Positions 18,378 to 27,927 are shown, counted from the first letter of the stretch. The stretch: DNA of 64,000 nucleotides from Devosia sp. A16 (GCF_001402915.1 NZ_CP012945.1:1-64000), one strand, 5' to 3'. Notes: generated by a model not told the origin, from the sequence alone. Numbers and translations are program-made.

Positions 18378-19040
18378 ATGGAGATCAGCCACGACCTACA
18401 TCGCAGCCCAGCCATGCAGCGGGGCAACTACAACAAGCGATGCGCCATCATCAGCGCAGCAACGGCAGTGTTCGTGCGCGATGGCTATGTCGGGGCCAGC
18501 ATCGACGCGATCGCCGAGGAGGCGAACGTGTCGCGTCAGACGATCTACAACCAGATCGGCGACAAGGAAAAACTCTTCGTCGAAGTGGTCCGCGGCATCA
18601 ACGAACAGGGCAGCGCGCGGCTCGTGGCGGTTCTCGCCACCTTCCCCGACCGGCCCGAGGATATCGGCCGCGAGCTGGTGGACTTTGCCATCCGGCTGAC
18701 CCGCGATTGCCTGTGCGACGAGAGCTCGCGCGCCCTGCGCAAGCTGATCGAGAACGAGGGCAGCCGCTATCCGGAACTGTTCGAGACCTGGAAGGACTAT
18801 GGTCCAGGCAAGAACTGGCCGGCCATCTCCGCCCGCTTCGCCCGCCTCGCGCGCTCCGGCGACATCGATCTCGACGATCCCGACCTGGCCGCCCGGCAGT
18901 TCATGGCGCTGATCCGCGCCGACCTGCCGAACGAACCCGGCCAGATGGTGAACGACGCGGAACTGGCGCAGGCCGCCCGCAACGGCGTACGGACATTCCT
19001 CCGCGCCTACGGCAAACCCGACGCGGCGGCCGCGTTGTAG
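18378..19040 (+). CDS. TetR/AcrR-family transcriptional regulator
   Basis: This 220-residue protein has a TetR N-terminal helix-turn-helix (FVRDGYVGASIDAIAEEANVSRQTIYNQIGDKEKLF) at about residues 33-67 and a C-terminal ligand-binding region containing FMALIRADLP, similar to the AcrR C-terminal type. A second possible start is at 18414. It is divergent from the Bcr/CflA efflux gene, and three inverted repeats lie between them. It probably represses both until a substrate of the pump binds. A palindromic repeat element follows the stop. Confidence 0.92.
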   Translation: MEISHDLHRSPAMQRGNYNKRCAIISAATAVFVRDGYVGASIDAIAEEANVSRQTIYNQIGDKEKLFVEVVRGINEQGSARLVAVLATFPDRPEDIGRELVDFAIRLTRDCLCDESSRALRKLIENEGSRYPELFETWKDYGPGKNWPAISARFARLARSGDIDLDDPDLAARQFMALIRADLPNEPGQMVNDAELAQAARNGVRTFLRAYGKPDAAAAL

Positions 19041-19079
19041 AACCCCGACAGTATCCCTCGTCGCAGTCGCCCTCCTTCT

Positions 19080-19232
19080 CTTCTCCCCTCAGGGGAGAAG
19101 GTGGCGCGAAGCGCCGGATGAGGGGTGAGGCGGCGCAACGCGCGCTCGCTGAGAAGCTGAACCCCTCACCCTAGTTCCGCTACGGACCTGAAGGTCCTAG
19201 CTCCACTACCCTCTCCCCTCAGGGGCGAGGGG
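19080..19232. repeat. intergenic palindromic element R3
   Basis: This is a roughly 150-bp unit with left palindrome CTTCTCCCCTCAGGGGAGAA, then GTGGCGCGAAGCGCCGGATG, an internal CGCTCGCTGAGAAGCTGAA, and right palindrome CCTCTCCCCTCAGGGGCGAG. R4, R6 and R7 are close copies. It lies between the tetR and ABC exporter genes. Confidence 0.8.
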
Positions 19233-19439
19233 CGCACCGGCGCCGGCCCTTGAAGGACGCTTCTCGGCCCCACTGTACCCCGCCAGCCACACCCCCTGCC
19301 CCGACGCCGCGCGTCGGTTGCCGGGCGTGCACCATCGGCCTATGGTCCACCTCCCATTTGCTGCCCATGAGGGAGATCAGAATGAAAGCGATGCTGTCCC
19401 ACCGGAAAGGAGCCTATTTCAGCAAGGACACCACGCTTC

Positions 19440-21275
19440 ATGCCTTCTCGCTCCCCGCGCGCGGAGAAAAACCCGCAGCGCCGTAGCCGCTTCCGCAGCT
19501 TCTTCGCCAGCTCGACCGATCCCGCCACCCGCCGGCGCAACCGCTCGCGGGCGCGAAAATTCGTCTCCTACTACCGGCCGCACCTGCCGCTGCTCGTGGC
19601 AGACCTCTGCTGCGCCATCCTCGTCGCCGGCACCGCCATCGCGCTGCCGCTCAGCGCCAACTATGTGACGACCCGCCTCCTCGCCCTGCCCGAGGCGCCC
19701 GACGCGCTGTGGCAGATCCTCGTCATGGGCGCCGTGATGCTCGCCATCCTCGCGGTCGAGGTGGCGGCGACGTTCTTCGTCGACTACCAGGGCCACGTCA
19801 TGGGCGCCCGGATCGAAGCCGCCGTGCGCCAGGAACTGTTCGAGCATTGCCAGAAGCTGTCGTTCGGCTTCTACGACCGGCAGCGCACCGGCCAGCTGAT
19901 GAGCCGCATCAGCAATGACACGCTCTGGCTGGGCGAGCTGTTCCATCATGGCCCCGAAGACCTCGCCATCGCGGTGTTCAAGTTCGGCGGCGCCATGCTG
20001 GTGCTGTTCTTCATCGATCCGGTGCTGGCGGCGCTGATTCTTGCCCTGACGCCGCTGGCAGTCGCCTACGCCCTGCACTTCAACCGGCGGATGAACCGGG
20101 CGCTCGAGCGCAGCAAGCAGCAGATCGCGGCGGTGAACGAACGCGTCGAGGATGCCCTGGCTGGTATCCGCGTCGTCCAGTCCTTCACCAACGAAGCGCT
20201 GGAGACCGAGCGCTTCACCACGCAGAACCGGCAGTTCGTGCTGAGCCGCGCCGATGGCTACCGCTCGGAAGCCTGGTTCTCGGTGGGCACCGAGAGCTTT
20301 GCCCAGCTGGTCACCATCATGGTGATCGTGGTGGGGGCGCTGCGTATCCTCTCGGGTGAGCTGACGGTCGCCGAGATGCTGACCTTCCTGCTCTGCGTTG
20401 CGGTGCTGGTCGATCCGATCAAGCGGCTCGCCAATTTCGCCCGACTGCTGCAGGAGGGCTATACCGGGTTCGTCCGCGCCATGGAAATCCTCGAGGTGGA
20501 GCCCGACATTGCCGACCGCCCCGGAGCAACGCCGCTGCGATCGCCGGCCGGCGCCATCCACTTCGACGACGTGAGCTTCCGCTACGAGGCAGGCGGGGCA
20601 CAGGTGCTCAGTGGCCTGTCGCTGGACATTGCGCCGGGCGAGTTCGTCGCGCTGGTCGGCCCGTCCGGGGTGGGCAAGAGCACGCTCTGCGCGCTGATCC
20701 CCCGCTTCTACGACGTTGATGCCGGCGCCATCCGGATCGACGGGCGCGACATCCGCGATGTGACGCTCGCCTCGCTGCGCCGACACGTCGCCGTGGTGCA
20801 GCAGGATGTGTACCTGTTCGCCGGCTCGGTGGCCGAGAACCTCCGCTACGGCAGGCCAGGCGCCAGCCACGCCGAGATCGAGGCGGCAGCCCGCGCCGCC
20901 AACGCGCATGAGTTCATCATGGCGCTGCCCAATGGCTACGACACCGATGTCGGGCAGCGCGGCGTGAAGCTGTCGGGCGGACAGAAGCAGCGCCTCACCA
21001 TCGCCCGCGCCTTCCTCAAGGATCCGGCAATCCTGATCTTCGACGAGGCGACCAGCGCGCTCGACAACGAAAGCGAGCGCGCCGTGCAACAGGCGCTGCT
21101 GAGCCTTGCCAAAGGGCGCACCACCATCGTTATCGCCCACCGGCTGTCGACTGTGCGCCATGCCGACCGCATCCTGGTGCTGACCAGGGACGGGATTGCC
21201 GAGGAAGGCACGCATGAGGAGCTGGTGGCGCGGGAGGGAGTCTATGCCGCGCTCAACAGCGTCGCGAGCATCTGA
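19440..21275 (+). CDS. ABC exporter, fused membrane and ATPase domains (MsbA/LmrA type)
   Basis: This 611-residue half-transporter has an N-terminal six-helix membrane domain (about residues 45-330) and a C-terminal nucleotide-binding domain. It shows Walker A GPSGVGKST, Q-loop VVQQDVYLFAGSV, signature LSGGQKQR, Walker B ILIFDEATSALD and H-loop IAHRLST. It works as a homodimer in the inner membrane, exporting lipids, drugs or peptides; the substrate is not evident. A basic N-terminal extension (about 40 residues, rich in Arg) precedes the first helix. The gene stands alone between repeat elements R3 and R4. AAGGA upstream of the ATG is a modest ribosome site. Confidence 0.92.
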   Translation: MPSRSPRAEKNPQRRSRFRSFFASSTDPATRRRNRSRARKFVSYYRPHLPLLVADLCCAILVAGTAIALPLSANYVTTRLLALPEAPDALWQILVMGAVMLAILAVEVAATFFVDYQGHVMGARIEAAVRQELFEHCQKLSFGFYDRQRTGQLMSRISNDTLWLGELFHHGPEDLAIAVFKFGGAMLVLFFIDPVLAALILALTPLAVAYALHFNRRMNRALERSKQQIAAVNERVEDALAGIRVVQSFTNEALETERFTTQNRQFVLSRADGYRSEAWFSVGTESFAQLVTIMVIVVGALRILSGELTVAEMLTFLLCVAVLVDPIKRLANFARLLQEGYTGFVRAMEILEVEPDIADRPGATPLRSPAGAIHFDDVSFRYEAGGAQVLSGLSLDIAPGEFVALVGPSGVGKSTLCALIPRFYDVDAGAIRIDGRDIRDVTLASLRRHVAVVQQDVYLFAGSVAENLRYGRPGASHAEIEAAARAANAHEFIMALPNGYDTDVGQRGVKLSGGQKQRLTIARAFLKDPAILIFDEATSALDNESERAVQQALLSLAKGRTTIVIAHRLSTVRHADRILVLTRDGIAEEGTHEELVAREGVYAALNSVASI

Positions 21276-21296
21276 GGGAGCGGGCTGCTCTCGTCC

Positions 21297-21428
21297 CTTC
21301 TCCCCTCAGGGGAGAAGGTGGCGCGAAGCGCCGGCTGAGGGGTGAAGCGGTGCAGCGAGCGCTCGCTGAGAAGCTGAACCCCTCACCCTAGTCCCGCTGC
21401 ACTAGCCCTCTCCCCTCAGGGGCGAGGG
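21297..21428. repeat. intergenic palindromic element R4
   Basis: This is a close copy of R3: left palindrome, GTGGCGCGAAGCGCCGG, GCGCTCGCTGAGAAGCTGAA and right palindrome. It lacks the short segment around CTACGGACCTGAAGGTCCTA found in R3. It lies between convergent genes, so it could help end transcription from both sides. Confidence 0.8.
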
Positions 21429-21453
21429 AACGATGTGGCGCGCTCCGTGATCC

Positions 21454-23106
21454 TTACAGCACCAGGTACCCGCGATACGCCACCAGCCTGCCGAACAGCG
21501 GCAGGCGGATATCGACTTCGAAGCGGTGACGACCGCCTTCGTCGACCCGCTCCTCGGCGGTGATGCGCGGCAGCAGGAAACCCGGCAGCGGCACGCCCCA
21601 GATCCGGCCGGAGACACGCTGCATGTCGAGCCCATCGCCGCGCGGCAACAGCCGCATGCGGATCGCCACCGGGCCGAACCGCTCCTCGATCAGCCCGCCT
21701 GTTGCGGCGCTCATCACCGAACGCATCGGCTTGTCGGCGAAGAAACGGGTCCAGTGCTCCCTGCCCTCGCGGCTCTCGATCACCACGCGCACCGGCAGCC
21801 GGCCCTCCTCGAGCGGCAGGCCGAGGCGGCGCGCCAGAAAGCGGGCCACCGGGTTCTCCGCCGGCGCCACCACCGCCTCGCCCTCGGCGATCACCGCCGG
21901 CCGGCCGCGATGCAGCCGCCGCGTCACCTCGGGCAGGCGCTCGAACCCCTCGCCCAGCACCCGGCGATAGAGCGGCTTCTCTCCCCTGAACGCCACCTGC
22001 TTGGTTTCGATGGCGAGGCCCTCGAGCCACGGCCTGATCTGTTCGAGGCTCACCACCCCGGCTGCCGACCGGGCGCCGCCGCGCAGCCTGCCGCCGAAGG
22101 TCAGCGCCTCGATCAGCGCCGCGGCCGGCAGCACCGGCACATAGGGCCCGTCGCCGTTCGCCGCGCGCAGCCACCAGCGCACCACGCGCGGCTCGCCGCG
22201 CGCATCCTGCCCGGCGGCCTCGACCAGCATGCCGCCATCGGCGGTGCCGAAACGATCGAGCCAAAGCGCGATCTGCATGCCGAGCCCGGCGAACATCCGT
22301 GCCGACTTCACCAGTCCCCAGCGCACTGGGATCGAGGCGACGCCGATCAGCCAGTTGAGCACCGGCAGCTCCATGCCGGCGTCGAACCCGGCGCGGACGC
22401 GCGGCGAGAAACGGGCTGGCAGCAGGTCGAGGTCGGGCACATCGGCCAGTATGGCGCGGCGGCGCTTCAGACCCTCGATACTCACCCAGCGCCCGCCGCT
22501 CCAGCCACGGCCGCGCTCCCAGCCGGCCTCGCGAAATACCCGCACCGGCTGGCCGACCCAGCTGAGGATGCCCGCGATCACCGAACGGCCCTTGGGCGTG
22601 CGGTTGCCGGGAACGATCGCAACATCGACGCTGTCGACCGCCAACCAGGCGCTGGTGACGTGGTCGAGCACCGCATGGGTCAGCCCGGGCGTCGAGCTGG
22701 CGCCGGAAATCACCGAGATCGCTACGGCACGCGCCGCGCTGTCGAACTTGGCGATCCCGGCAACGAACGCCCTCGAGTCGGCGATATCGACATAGTGGCA
22801 GCGTGCCCCGATCGCCGCCTCGATCAGCTGCGTGCCGCTGAGCTGGAACGGCCCCGAGCAATCGACCACAACGTCGCAGTCGATCTCCTTGAGCCGCTCC
22901 ACCCCGATGCGATCGCGGTCGATCAGCACGAAGCCGTATTCCCCTTGCTCGTCGATGGCCCGCAATTCGCGCTGCAAGGCTTGGGCGCGGCTTTCGGTGC
23001 GACCGCCGAGGCTTACCCGAAAGCCCTTCCGCCGGGCCAGCAGCCGCGCCAGACGCGAGCCGAATACGCCGGCCCCGCCGACGATCAGAACATGCGGCCG
23101 ACTCAT
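21454..23106 (-). CDS. saccharopine dehydrogenase-like NAD(P)-binding protein with C-terminal DUF4166-like domain
   Basis: This 550-residue protein starts with a Rossmann motif (VLIVGGAGVFGSRLARLLARR) and saccharopine-dehydrogenase-like features (VVDCSGPFQLSGTQLIEAAI, HYVDIADSRAFV, SGASSTPGLTHAVLDH). The last 180 residues (from about GEGFERLPEVTRRLHRGRP) match the pattern of DUF4166 domains attached to such proteins. The start codon overlaps the upstream monooxygenase stop (ATGA), so the two form a translationally coupled pair. The reaction is unknown; true saccharopine dehydrogenase activity should not be assumed. Confidence 0.75.
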   Translation of the reverse strand: MSRPHVLIVGGAGVFGSRLARLLARRKGFRVSLGGRTESRAQALQRELRAIDEQGEYGFVLIDRDRIGVERLKEIDCDVVVDCSGPFQLSGTQLIEAAIGARCHYVDIADSRAFVAGIAKFDSAARAVAISVISGASSTPGLTHAVLDHVTSAWLAVDSVDVAIVPGNRTPKGRSVIAGILSWVGQPVRVFREAGWERGRGWSGGRWVSIEGLKRRRAILADVPDLDLLPARFSPRVRAGFDAGMELPVLNWLIGVASIPVRWGLVKSARMFAGLGMQIALWLDRFGTADGGMLVEAAGQDARGEPRVVRWWLRAANGDGPYVPVLPAAALIEALTFGGRLRGGARSAAGVVSLEQIRPWLEGLAIETKQVAFRGEKPLYRRVLGEGFERLPEVTRRLHRGRPAVIAEGEAVVAPAENPVARFLARRLGLPLEEGRLPVRVVIESREGREHWTRFFADKPMRSVMSAATGGLIEERFGPVAIRMRLLPRGDGLDMQRVSGRIWGVPLPGFLLPRITAEERVDEGGRHRFEVDIRLPLFGRLVAYRGYLVL

Positions 23107-24326
23107 GCCGCGACCTCGCGTAACAGCTTTGTTTCCAGTCGCAAGGCACTCAAGGGATTCAGCAATTGGCCTGAGACCATGCTTGCAAGCAACCACGGGA
23201 CCGGTGGCACCCGGGCCGCTGCGGACACCAGACCGTCGCGCAGCAGCGGCAACAGGTTTCCATCCGACTGGTAGAACGGGGTCAGCGTCAACGACAGTAT
23301 CTGATAGAGGCGCACATGCCAGCGCCGCAGCCGCGCGTACTCGGCAAGCGCAGCCTCGAGCGTTGCCGCTCCAGCCAGGGCCGCCGCCAGCGCCGCCGCA
23401 TCGAGCAGGGCCATGTTGGCGCCTTGCCCCAGTTGCGGGCTGGTCGAATGCGCACTGTCGCCGATGAAGGCGATGCCCTCGCCAGCCGGAATCTGCAGCG
23501 TGTGGTGCGCGTAGCGCGCCAGCGTCATCTGCTCGAAATCGGTGATCGTTTCGAGGTGCGGCGCCGTTTCGGGCCAGTGCCCGAGCACCTCGTCGCGCCA
23601 ACTGACGATTCCTCTCGCCTGCACCGCCGCGAAGCTTTCCGGCTTCAGGCTCCAGAAGAGCGCCGCGAGTTCCGGCCCGTCGCGCCGCTGGCGGCCGACC
23701 GGCAACACACCGATCATCACGCTGGCCCGGCGGTAGCGTTGCATCAGCGCGTCGCGCCGAAACCCGGCGTCGACCCACGGCACGGTGCCCCAGATGGCCC
23801 CGAACGGCAGCGGTCGCGCACGACTGGGCACCTTTGCCTCGACCTTCAGCGGCGACGCCGAGCCCAGTGCATCAACCACCAGGTCGAACGGTCCTTCTCG
23901 CCCCCTCGCCCCCCGCAGCCATTGTTTGCCCTCGGAGCGTTCGAGGCTCTCGACCATGAAGCCGGTGCGGATCGGCAGCCGTTCCGCCACCACCGCATCG
24001 TGCAGCACATTGAACAGGGCCGCCCGATGCACCGCGACGGCATGGACATCGGGGCCGAGCGGCCGATAGCCGACATCGAGCACCACCCGGCCGCTCCGCG
24101 CATCGGTGCCGATCAGCCGTTCGACCCTCGCCCCCAGCGCTGCGATTTCACCGCGCAGGCCCAGTGCCTCGAGCACGGCAAGGCCGGTGGGCTGAAGCAT
24201 CAGACCCGAGCCAAGCGGTCGTGGTGTCTCGAAGCGCTCGAACAGCCGGACGCGATGCCCGGCGCGGCTGAGCATCAGCGCTGTCGCAAGACCGCCGGGC
24301 CCTGCCCCGGCGATCGCAATGTCCAA
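23103..24326 (-). CDS. FAD-dependent monooxygenase (UbiH/PHBH-like)
   Basis: This 407-residue class A flavoprotein monooxygenase has the FAD motif IAIAGAGPGGLATALMLSRAG at the N-terminus, the FVHAV-type middle segment (DVHAVAVHRAALFNVL) and the second FAD motif FIGDSAHSTSPQLGQGANMALLDA near residue 280. Such enzymes hydroxylate aromatic or polycyclic substrates with NAD(P)H. It is coupled by a 4-bp overlap to the saccharopine dehydrogenase-like gene, so the two probably act in the same small pathway. The Kup gene lies 41 bases upstream on the same strand and may share its transcript. Confidence 0.87.
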   Translation of the reverse strand: MDIAIAGAGPGGLATALMLSRAGHRVRLFERFETPRPLGSGLMLQPTGLAVLEALGLRGEIAALGARVERLIGTDARSGRVVLDVGYRPLGPDVHAVAVHRAALFNVLHDAVVAERLPIRTGFMVESLERSEGKQWLRGARGREGPFDLVVDALGSASPLKVEAKVPSRARPLPFGAIWGTVPWVDAGFRRDALMQRYRRASVMIGVLPVGRQRRDGPELAALFWSLKPESFAAVQARGIVSWRDEVLGHWPETAPHLETITDFEQMTLARYAHHTLQIPAGEGIAFIGDSAHSTSPQLGQGANMALLDAAALAAALAGAATLEAALAEYARLRRWHVRLYQILSLTLTPFYQSDGNLLPLLRDGLVSAAARVPPVPWLLASMVSGQLLNPLSALRLETKLLREVAA

Positions 24327-24367
24327 TGCTTTCAGCAGTCTCGCTTCCCCGGCTGTCCCGGAGCGAA

Positions 24368-26284
24368 CTAGATCACCACCTGCGTGCCGATTTCAACCAC
24401 GCGGCCGGTCGGAATGTGGAAGTATTCCGTCGCATCGGTCGCATTGCGCGCCAGCCCGATGAAGATGCGGTCGAGGAATATCGGCGCACCGCCCTTCACG
24501 GACGGCTTCAGCGACCGGCGTGACAGGAAGAACGAGGTCGACATGATGTCGAACTTCCAGCCGAGCTTGCGGGCCAGCGCCAGCGCCTTGGGAATGTTCG
24601 GCGTCTCGATGTAACCGAAGGTCACCACGACCCGGTAGAACAGGTCGTTATAGGCGTCGATCCTGACCTTTTCTTCGTCGGCGACGCGCGGCCGGTCCGA
24701 GGTGATAACGGTCAGGATGACATTGTGTTCGTGCAGCACCTTGTAGTGCTTGAGGCTGTGCAGCAACGCCGTCGGGGCGCCCTCGATGTCGGAGGTGAGG
24801 AACACCGCCGTGCCGGGCACGATGGTGGGCTTCTTCTTGGCGAGGTTCTCGACCAGGAACTCGAGCGGCACCTCGTCGCGACGGGTCTTTTCCGCCAGCC
24901 GGCGACGTCCCCAGATCCAGATCGTCATCATCGAAGCAATCGTGGCGGCGACCACCGCCGGCACCCAGCCGCCCTGCGAGAACTTTGCCGCATTGGCGAT
25001 GAAGAAGCCGAGGTCGATGACCAATAGCGGCACGATCACCACCATGGCGACGACCAGGTTCCACTTCCACAGCCGCCACATGACGATGAACAGCAAAACG
25101 GCCGTCACCAGCATCTCACCGGTGACCGCGATACCGTAGGCCGCCGACAGCGCGCTGGACGAACGGAACCCGACCACCAGCAGCACCACGCAGATCAGCA
25201 ACAGGAAATTGACCTGCGGCATGAAGATCTGGCCGGCCACCTCTTCGGAGGTGTGGCGCACTTCGAGCCGCGGCAGCAGGTTGAGATGCATGGCCTGGCG
25301 CACCAGCGAATAGGCGCCCGAGATCACCGCCTGGCTGGCGATAACGGTCGCCAGTGTGGCCAGCGCCACCATCGGCAGCTTGGCCCAGTCGGGCTGCATC
25401 TGGAAGAACGGGTTGGTCACCTCGTTGGGGTGGCTGAGGACGAAAGCCCCCTGCCCGAAATAGTTGAGCAGCAGAGCCGGAAACACCAGCGCCAGCCAGG
25501 CGGCGATGATTGGCTTGCGACCGAAATGCCCGAGGTCGACATAGAGCGCCTCGGCTCCCGTCACCGCGAGGAACACCGCCCCCAGCACGATGATCGAGAT
25601 GCCGGCATGGGTGTAGAGGAACTCGATGCCGTGCGCCGGGTTCAGCGCCAGCAGCACCTGCGGCGCATCGGCGATATGCAGGAGCCCGGTGACCCCGAGG
25701 ATGACGAACCAGGCCGCCATCACCGGCCCGAACACCGTCGAGACGCGCGCCGTGCCGAAGCGCTGCACCATGAACAGCCCGATGAGGATCACCACCGTCA
25801 TCGGCACGACCCACGGGGTCAGCCGCGGCTCGACGATCTCGAGGCCTTCGACGGCCGACAGCACGGAGATGGCGGGCGTGATGATGGCGTCACCGAGGAA
25901 CAGCGCGCCGCCGACGATGCCGAGGCCCAGAATCCAGGCGGGTCGCTTGGCGAAGGCGTTGCTGGCGAGCGTCATCAGCGACAGCGTGCCGCCTTCACCC
26001 TTGTTGTCGGCGCGCAGCACGAACACCACGTATTTGACGGTGACCACGATGGTCAGCGCCCACACGATCAACGACAGCAGCCCCAGCACTTCATTTTCCG
26101 ACGGCGAACCGCCGGCAGCGTGCAGCGCCTCGCGGAACGCATAGAGCGGACTGGTGCCGATATCGCCGAAAACGACGCCCAGGGCGCCGAGGATGAGAAT
26201 GGGGATATTGGTGTTCGTGGCGTGGCCGGCCTGATCGGTCGCCCCAGCGCCGGCTGTCACGCCGGACGGAGTGGTCTGCGTCAT
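24368..26284 (-). CDS. kup: Kup-type potassium uptake protein
   Basis: This 638-residue protein starts with the family hallmark GVVFGDIGTSPLYAFREAL near residue 36, has about 12 transmembrane helices (helices include WILGLGIVGGALFLGDAIITPAISVLSAVEG and SQAVISGAYSLVRQAMHL) and a C-terminal cytoplasmic domain (TIVPGTAVFLTSDIEGAP). Kup proteins take up K+ by proton symport across the inner membrane. The length is usual. I chose the Met at 26284 (MTQTTPSG) over an upstream in-frame codon because the earlier part is Arg- and Pro-rich and unlike the family. Confidence 0.95.
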   Translation of the reverse strand: MTQTTPSGVTAGAGATDQAGHATNTNIPILILGALGVVFGDIGTSPLYAFREALHAAGGSPSENEVLGLLSLIVWALTIVVTVKYVVFVLRADNKGEGGTLSLMTLASNAFAKRPAWILGLGIVGGALFLGDAIITPAISVLSAVEGLEIVEPRLTPWVVPMTVVILIGLFMVQRFGTARVSTVFGPVMAAWFVILGVTGLLHIADAPQVLLALNPAHGIEFLYTHAGISIIVLGAVFLAVTGAEALYVDLGHFGRKPIIAAWLALVFPALLLNYFGQGAFVLSHPNEVTNPFFQMQPDWAKLPMVALATLATVIASQAVISGAYSLVRQAMHLNLLPRLEVRHTSEEVAGQIFMPQVNFLLLICVVLLVVGFRSSSALSAAYGIAVTGEMLVTAVLLFIVMWRLWKWNLVVAMVVIVPLLVIDLGFFIANAAKFSQGGWVPAVVAATIASMMTIWIWGRRRLAEKTRRDEVPLEFLVENLAKKKPTIVPGTAVFLTSDIEGAPTALLHSLKHYKVLHEHNVILTVITSDRPRVADEEKVRIDAYNDLFYRVVVTFGYIETPNIPKALALARKLGWKFDIMSTSFFLSRRSLKPSVKGGAPIFLDRIFIGLARNATDATEYFHIPTGRVVEIGTQVVI

Positions 26285-26411
26285 ATGCCCTTCGCTCACC
26301 CTGTTTCGGGTGGGCGGCTGTCTACACCCGCCCACCCGCGCACTCAACGGTCAAATTCCGCTAAGGTTCGCATTTGCTGATGGACAGTCATGCGGTTTTG
26401 CGGGGGGCTCG

Positions 26412-26449
26412 GCAAAAAATAGGGACGGCGCCATGGGCAGCGCCGTCCC
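26412..26449 (-). terminator. rho-independent terminator of the FMN reductase gene
   Basis: Read on the minus strand, a 10-bp perfect stem GGGACGGCGC/GCGCCGTCCC with an eight-base loop is followed by TATTTTTTGCC. It is about 50 bases past the reductase stop. Confidence 0.85.
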
Positions 26450-26498
26450 GGACCGGGGTGCGAAAGGAGGAGAACCCCGGAAACGACCGGCAGTTGTC

Positions 26499-27104
26499 TT
26501 AGGCCGCCTTGGAAGCCGCTGCCGCGTCGGCCTGGCGAGCCGTGCGGGTGGCATTGGTCCACCACAGCAGGTTGTCGAGCATCTCGGGCACGAACGGGTC
26601 GAAGTTGCCCTTGGTGTCGTCCCAGCTCTTCTGGCCCATCATGATGGGGAGGAAGTCCGAGCCGCCGATATGGACGGCATGGCGCACCGGCACGGCCTGC
26701 AGTTCGACCATGATGTTGCGCAGGTGCTCGACGGCGCGGGCCCCGCCGACCGAACCATAGGCGACGAAAGCGACGGCCTTCTTCATGAACGGCTTGTAGG
26801 CCCAGTCGATGGCGTTCTTCAGCGCACCGGTGATCGAGCGGTTATACTCGGCGGTGACCACGATGTAGCCGTCGAACTCGTTGAGCTTGGCCTGCCACTT
26901 GGCCGCGACCTCGTTGGGGGTCGGCATCCAGAAATCGGACGCGGGCGCATCGAACAGCGGAAGCGGATAATCCTTCAGGTCGACGATCTCGACCTCGGCG
27001 TCGCCACGGGCGGCGACGTGGTCGGCGATCCACTTGGCCGGCTTGTCGGCGAAGCGGGTCGGACGGATCGAGCTGATGATCACGGCAATCTTGGGTTTGG
27101 ACAT
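26499..27104 (-). CDS. NADPH-dependent FMN reductase, flavodoxin-like
   Basis: This 201-residue protein has a flavodoxin-like fold. It opens with IAVIISSIRPTRFADKPAKW, has a phosphate-binding SIRPTR loop and the family segment TAEYNRSITGALKNAIDWAY near residue 87, followed by VAYGSVGGARAVEHLR. Members reduce flavins, quinones or azo compounds using NADPH. The ATG at 27104 has GGAG about nine bases upstream. It is monocistronic, with a strong terminator below and a perfect TTACAG-CTGTAA palindrome about 125 bases upstream that may bind its regulator. The physiological substrate is unknown. Confidence 0.9.
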   Translation of the reverse strand: MSKPKIAVIISSIRPTRFADKPAKWIADHVAARGDAEVEIVDLKDYPLPLFDAPASDFWMPTPNEVAAKWQAKLNEFDGYIVVTAEYNRSITGALKNAIDWAYKPFMKKAVAFVAYGSVGGARAVEHLRNIMVELQAVPVRHAVHIGGSDFLPIMMGQKSWDDTKGNFDPFVPEMLDNLLWWTNATRTARQADAAAASKAA

Positions 27105-27210
27105 TTGCTGCACTCCAGTATCAAAATGTGACTAGCGGCAAATAAGTGCCCAAGGTGGGTCGGCGCAAGCAGGCACCTCGATGGGGCGAGGGCACAGTTT
27201 GCTCACCCGG

Positions 27211-27244
27211 TTACACCGGTGTTCGTTGGGTTACAGCCCTGTAA
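27211..27244. promoter_or_regulatory. paired inverted repeats upstream of the FMN reductase gene
   Basis: TTACAGCCCTGTAA (27231-27244) is a perfect palindrome with a two-base centre. TTACACCGGTGT (27211-27222) is a weaker version exactly 20 bases away. Both lie in the 262-base gap between two minus-strand genes. They look like a dimer-binding operator, but no matching regulator gene is adjacent. Confidence 0.35.
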
Positions 27245-27366
27245 GCAAAGGCAAACCGGCCCCTTCACGACGCGGCCGGGGCCGCAGCCATTGCCGGGTG
27301 GGGCATTCGGCGTTCGACGCGAAATGCAGCGTTCGCGATTTGCGAACAACAGGTAACGAAAGCGTG

Positions 27367-27663
27367 TCAGCGCAGGCCGAATGAATAGGTCCAGGCCAAT
27401 GCCTTCAGGCCGGAATCATCGAGTTCGGGGTGTTTCGGCTGCAACTGCTCGATGGCGCGCTCGGTGAGGCTCTTCTTCGAGCGCTTTTCCACCCCCTCGA
27501 CCGGCTGCTGCAGTTCCTCGAGCAGGTCGAGAATGCGCTGTTTGAGCTCTGCACCTTCCGCTTCCCCGAAGCGCTGCACCAGGTGGGGCGTCTTGGCCCG
27601 CGGGAAAGGCGAGTTGCCGAACCCGGTATAGAGCACCAGTGCTTCGTTGATCGGGTCGCTCAT
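27367..27663 (-). CDS. hypothetical protein (about 98 residues)
   Basis: The frame reads MSDPINEALVLYTGFGNSPF and is charged and helical toward the end (LKQRILDLLEELQQPVEGVE, then KSLTERAIEQLQPKHPELDD). There are no membrane segments or cysteines. Longer starts at 27696 and 27819 are in frame; I chose 27663 because the composition becomes regular from there, although its ribosome site (GAGCAGG) is weak. It is divergent from the small exported protein at 27928. The family is not recognised. The pattern suggests a small soluble cytoplasmic protein. Confidence 0.55.
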   Translation of the reverse strand: MSDPINEALVLYTGFGNSPFPRAKTPHLVQRFGEAEGAELKQRILDLLEELQQPVEGVEKRSKKSLTERAIEQLQPKHPELDDSGLKALAWTYSFGLR

Positions 27664-27927
27664 CGCCTGCTCGTATGCAACTGCTCTCAAAGCCATTAGG
27701 GCAACCTGCCTGATCCGTGGAAGGCTCGAACTTGGTCCATCCACCGTTGAAGCGAAATAAGCGCCGAAGACAGTAGTTAAGTCGGATTTGAGCGCCGACC
27801 GCGGGTTGCCCGTTAACACATGCGCGCAAGCCCGTGCCAGGCTGCGGCATTCACCACGTCGGCCCGCGGCAGTTGCTTCAAGCGCGTAGCCGGATCAGTG
27901 TCCGCCCCACTGTTTGGGGGATTTCCG

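Noticed and set aside
19382-19486. Short frame MKAMLSHRKGAYFSKD overlapping the ABC exporter start, with a GGGAGAT site
   Set aside because: Possible leader peptide for coupling, but its second half is a frame shadow of the exporter and nothing else supports it.
19419-21215. 598-codon minus-strand frame opposite the ABC exporter
   Set aside because: Composition typical of a reverse-complement shadow; the plus-strand frame has all ABC motifs.
21454-23106. Naming the Rossmann protein a lysine-pathway saccharopine dehydrogenase
   Set aside because: Only the N-terminal fold matches; its C-terminal DUF4166-like domain and monooxygenase partner argue against lysine metabolism.
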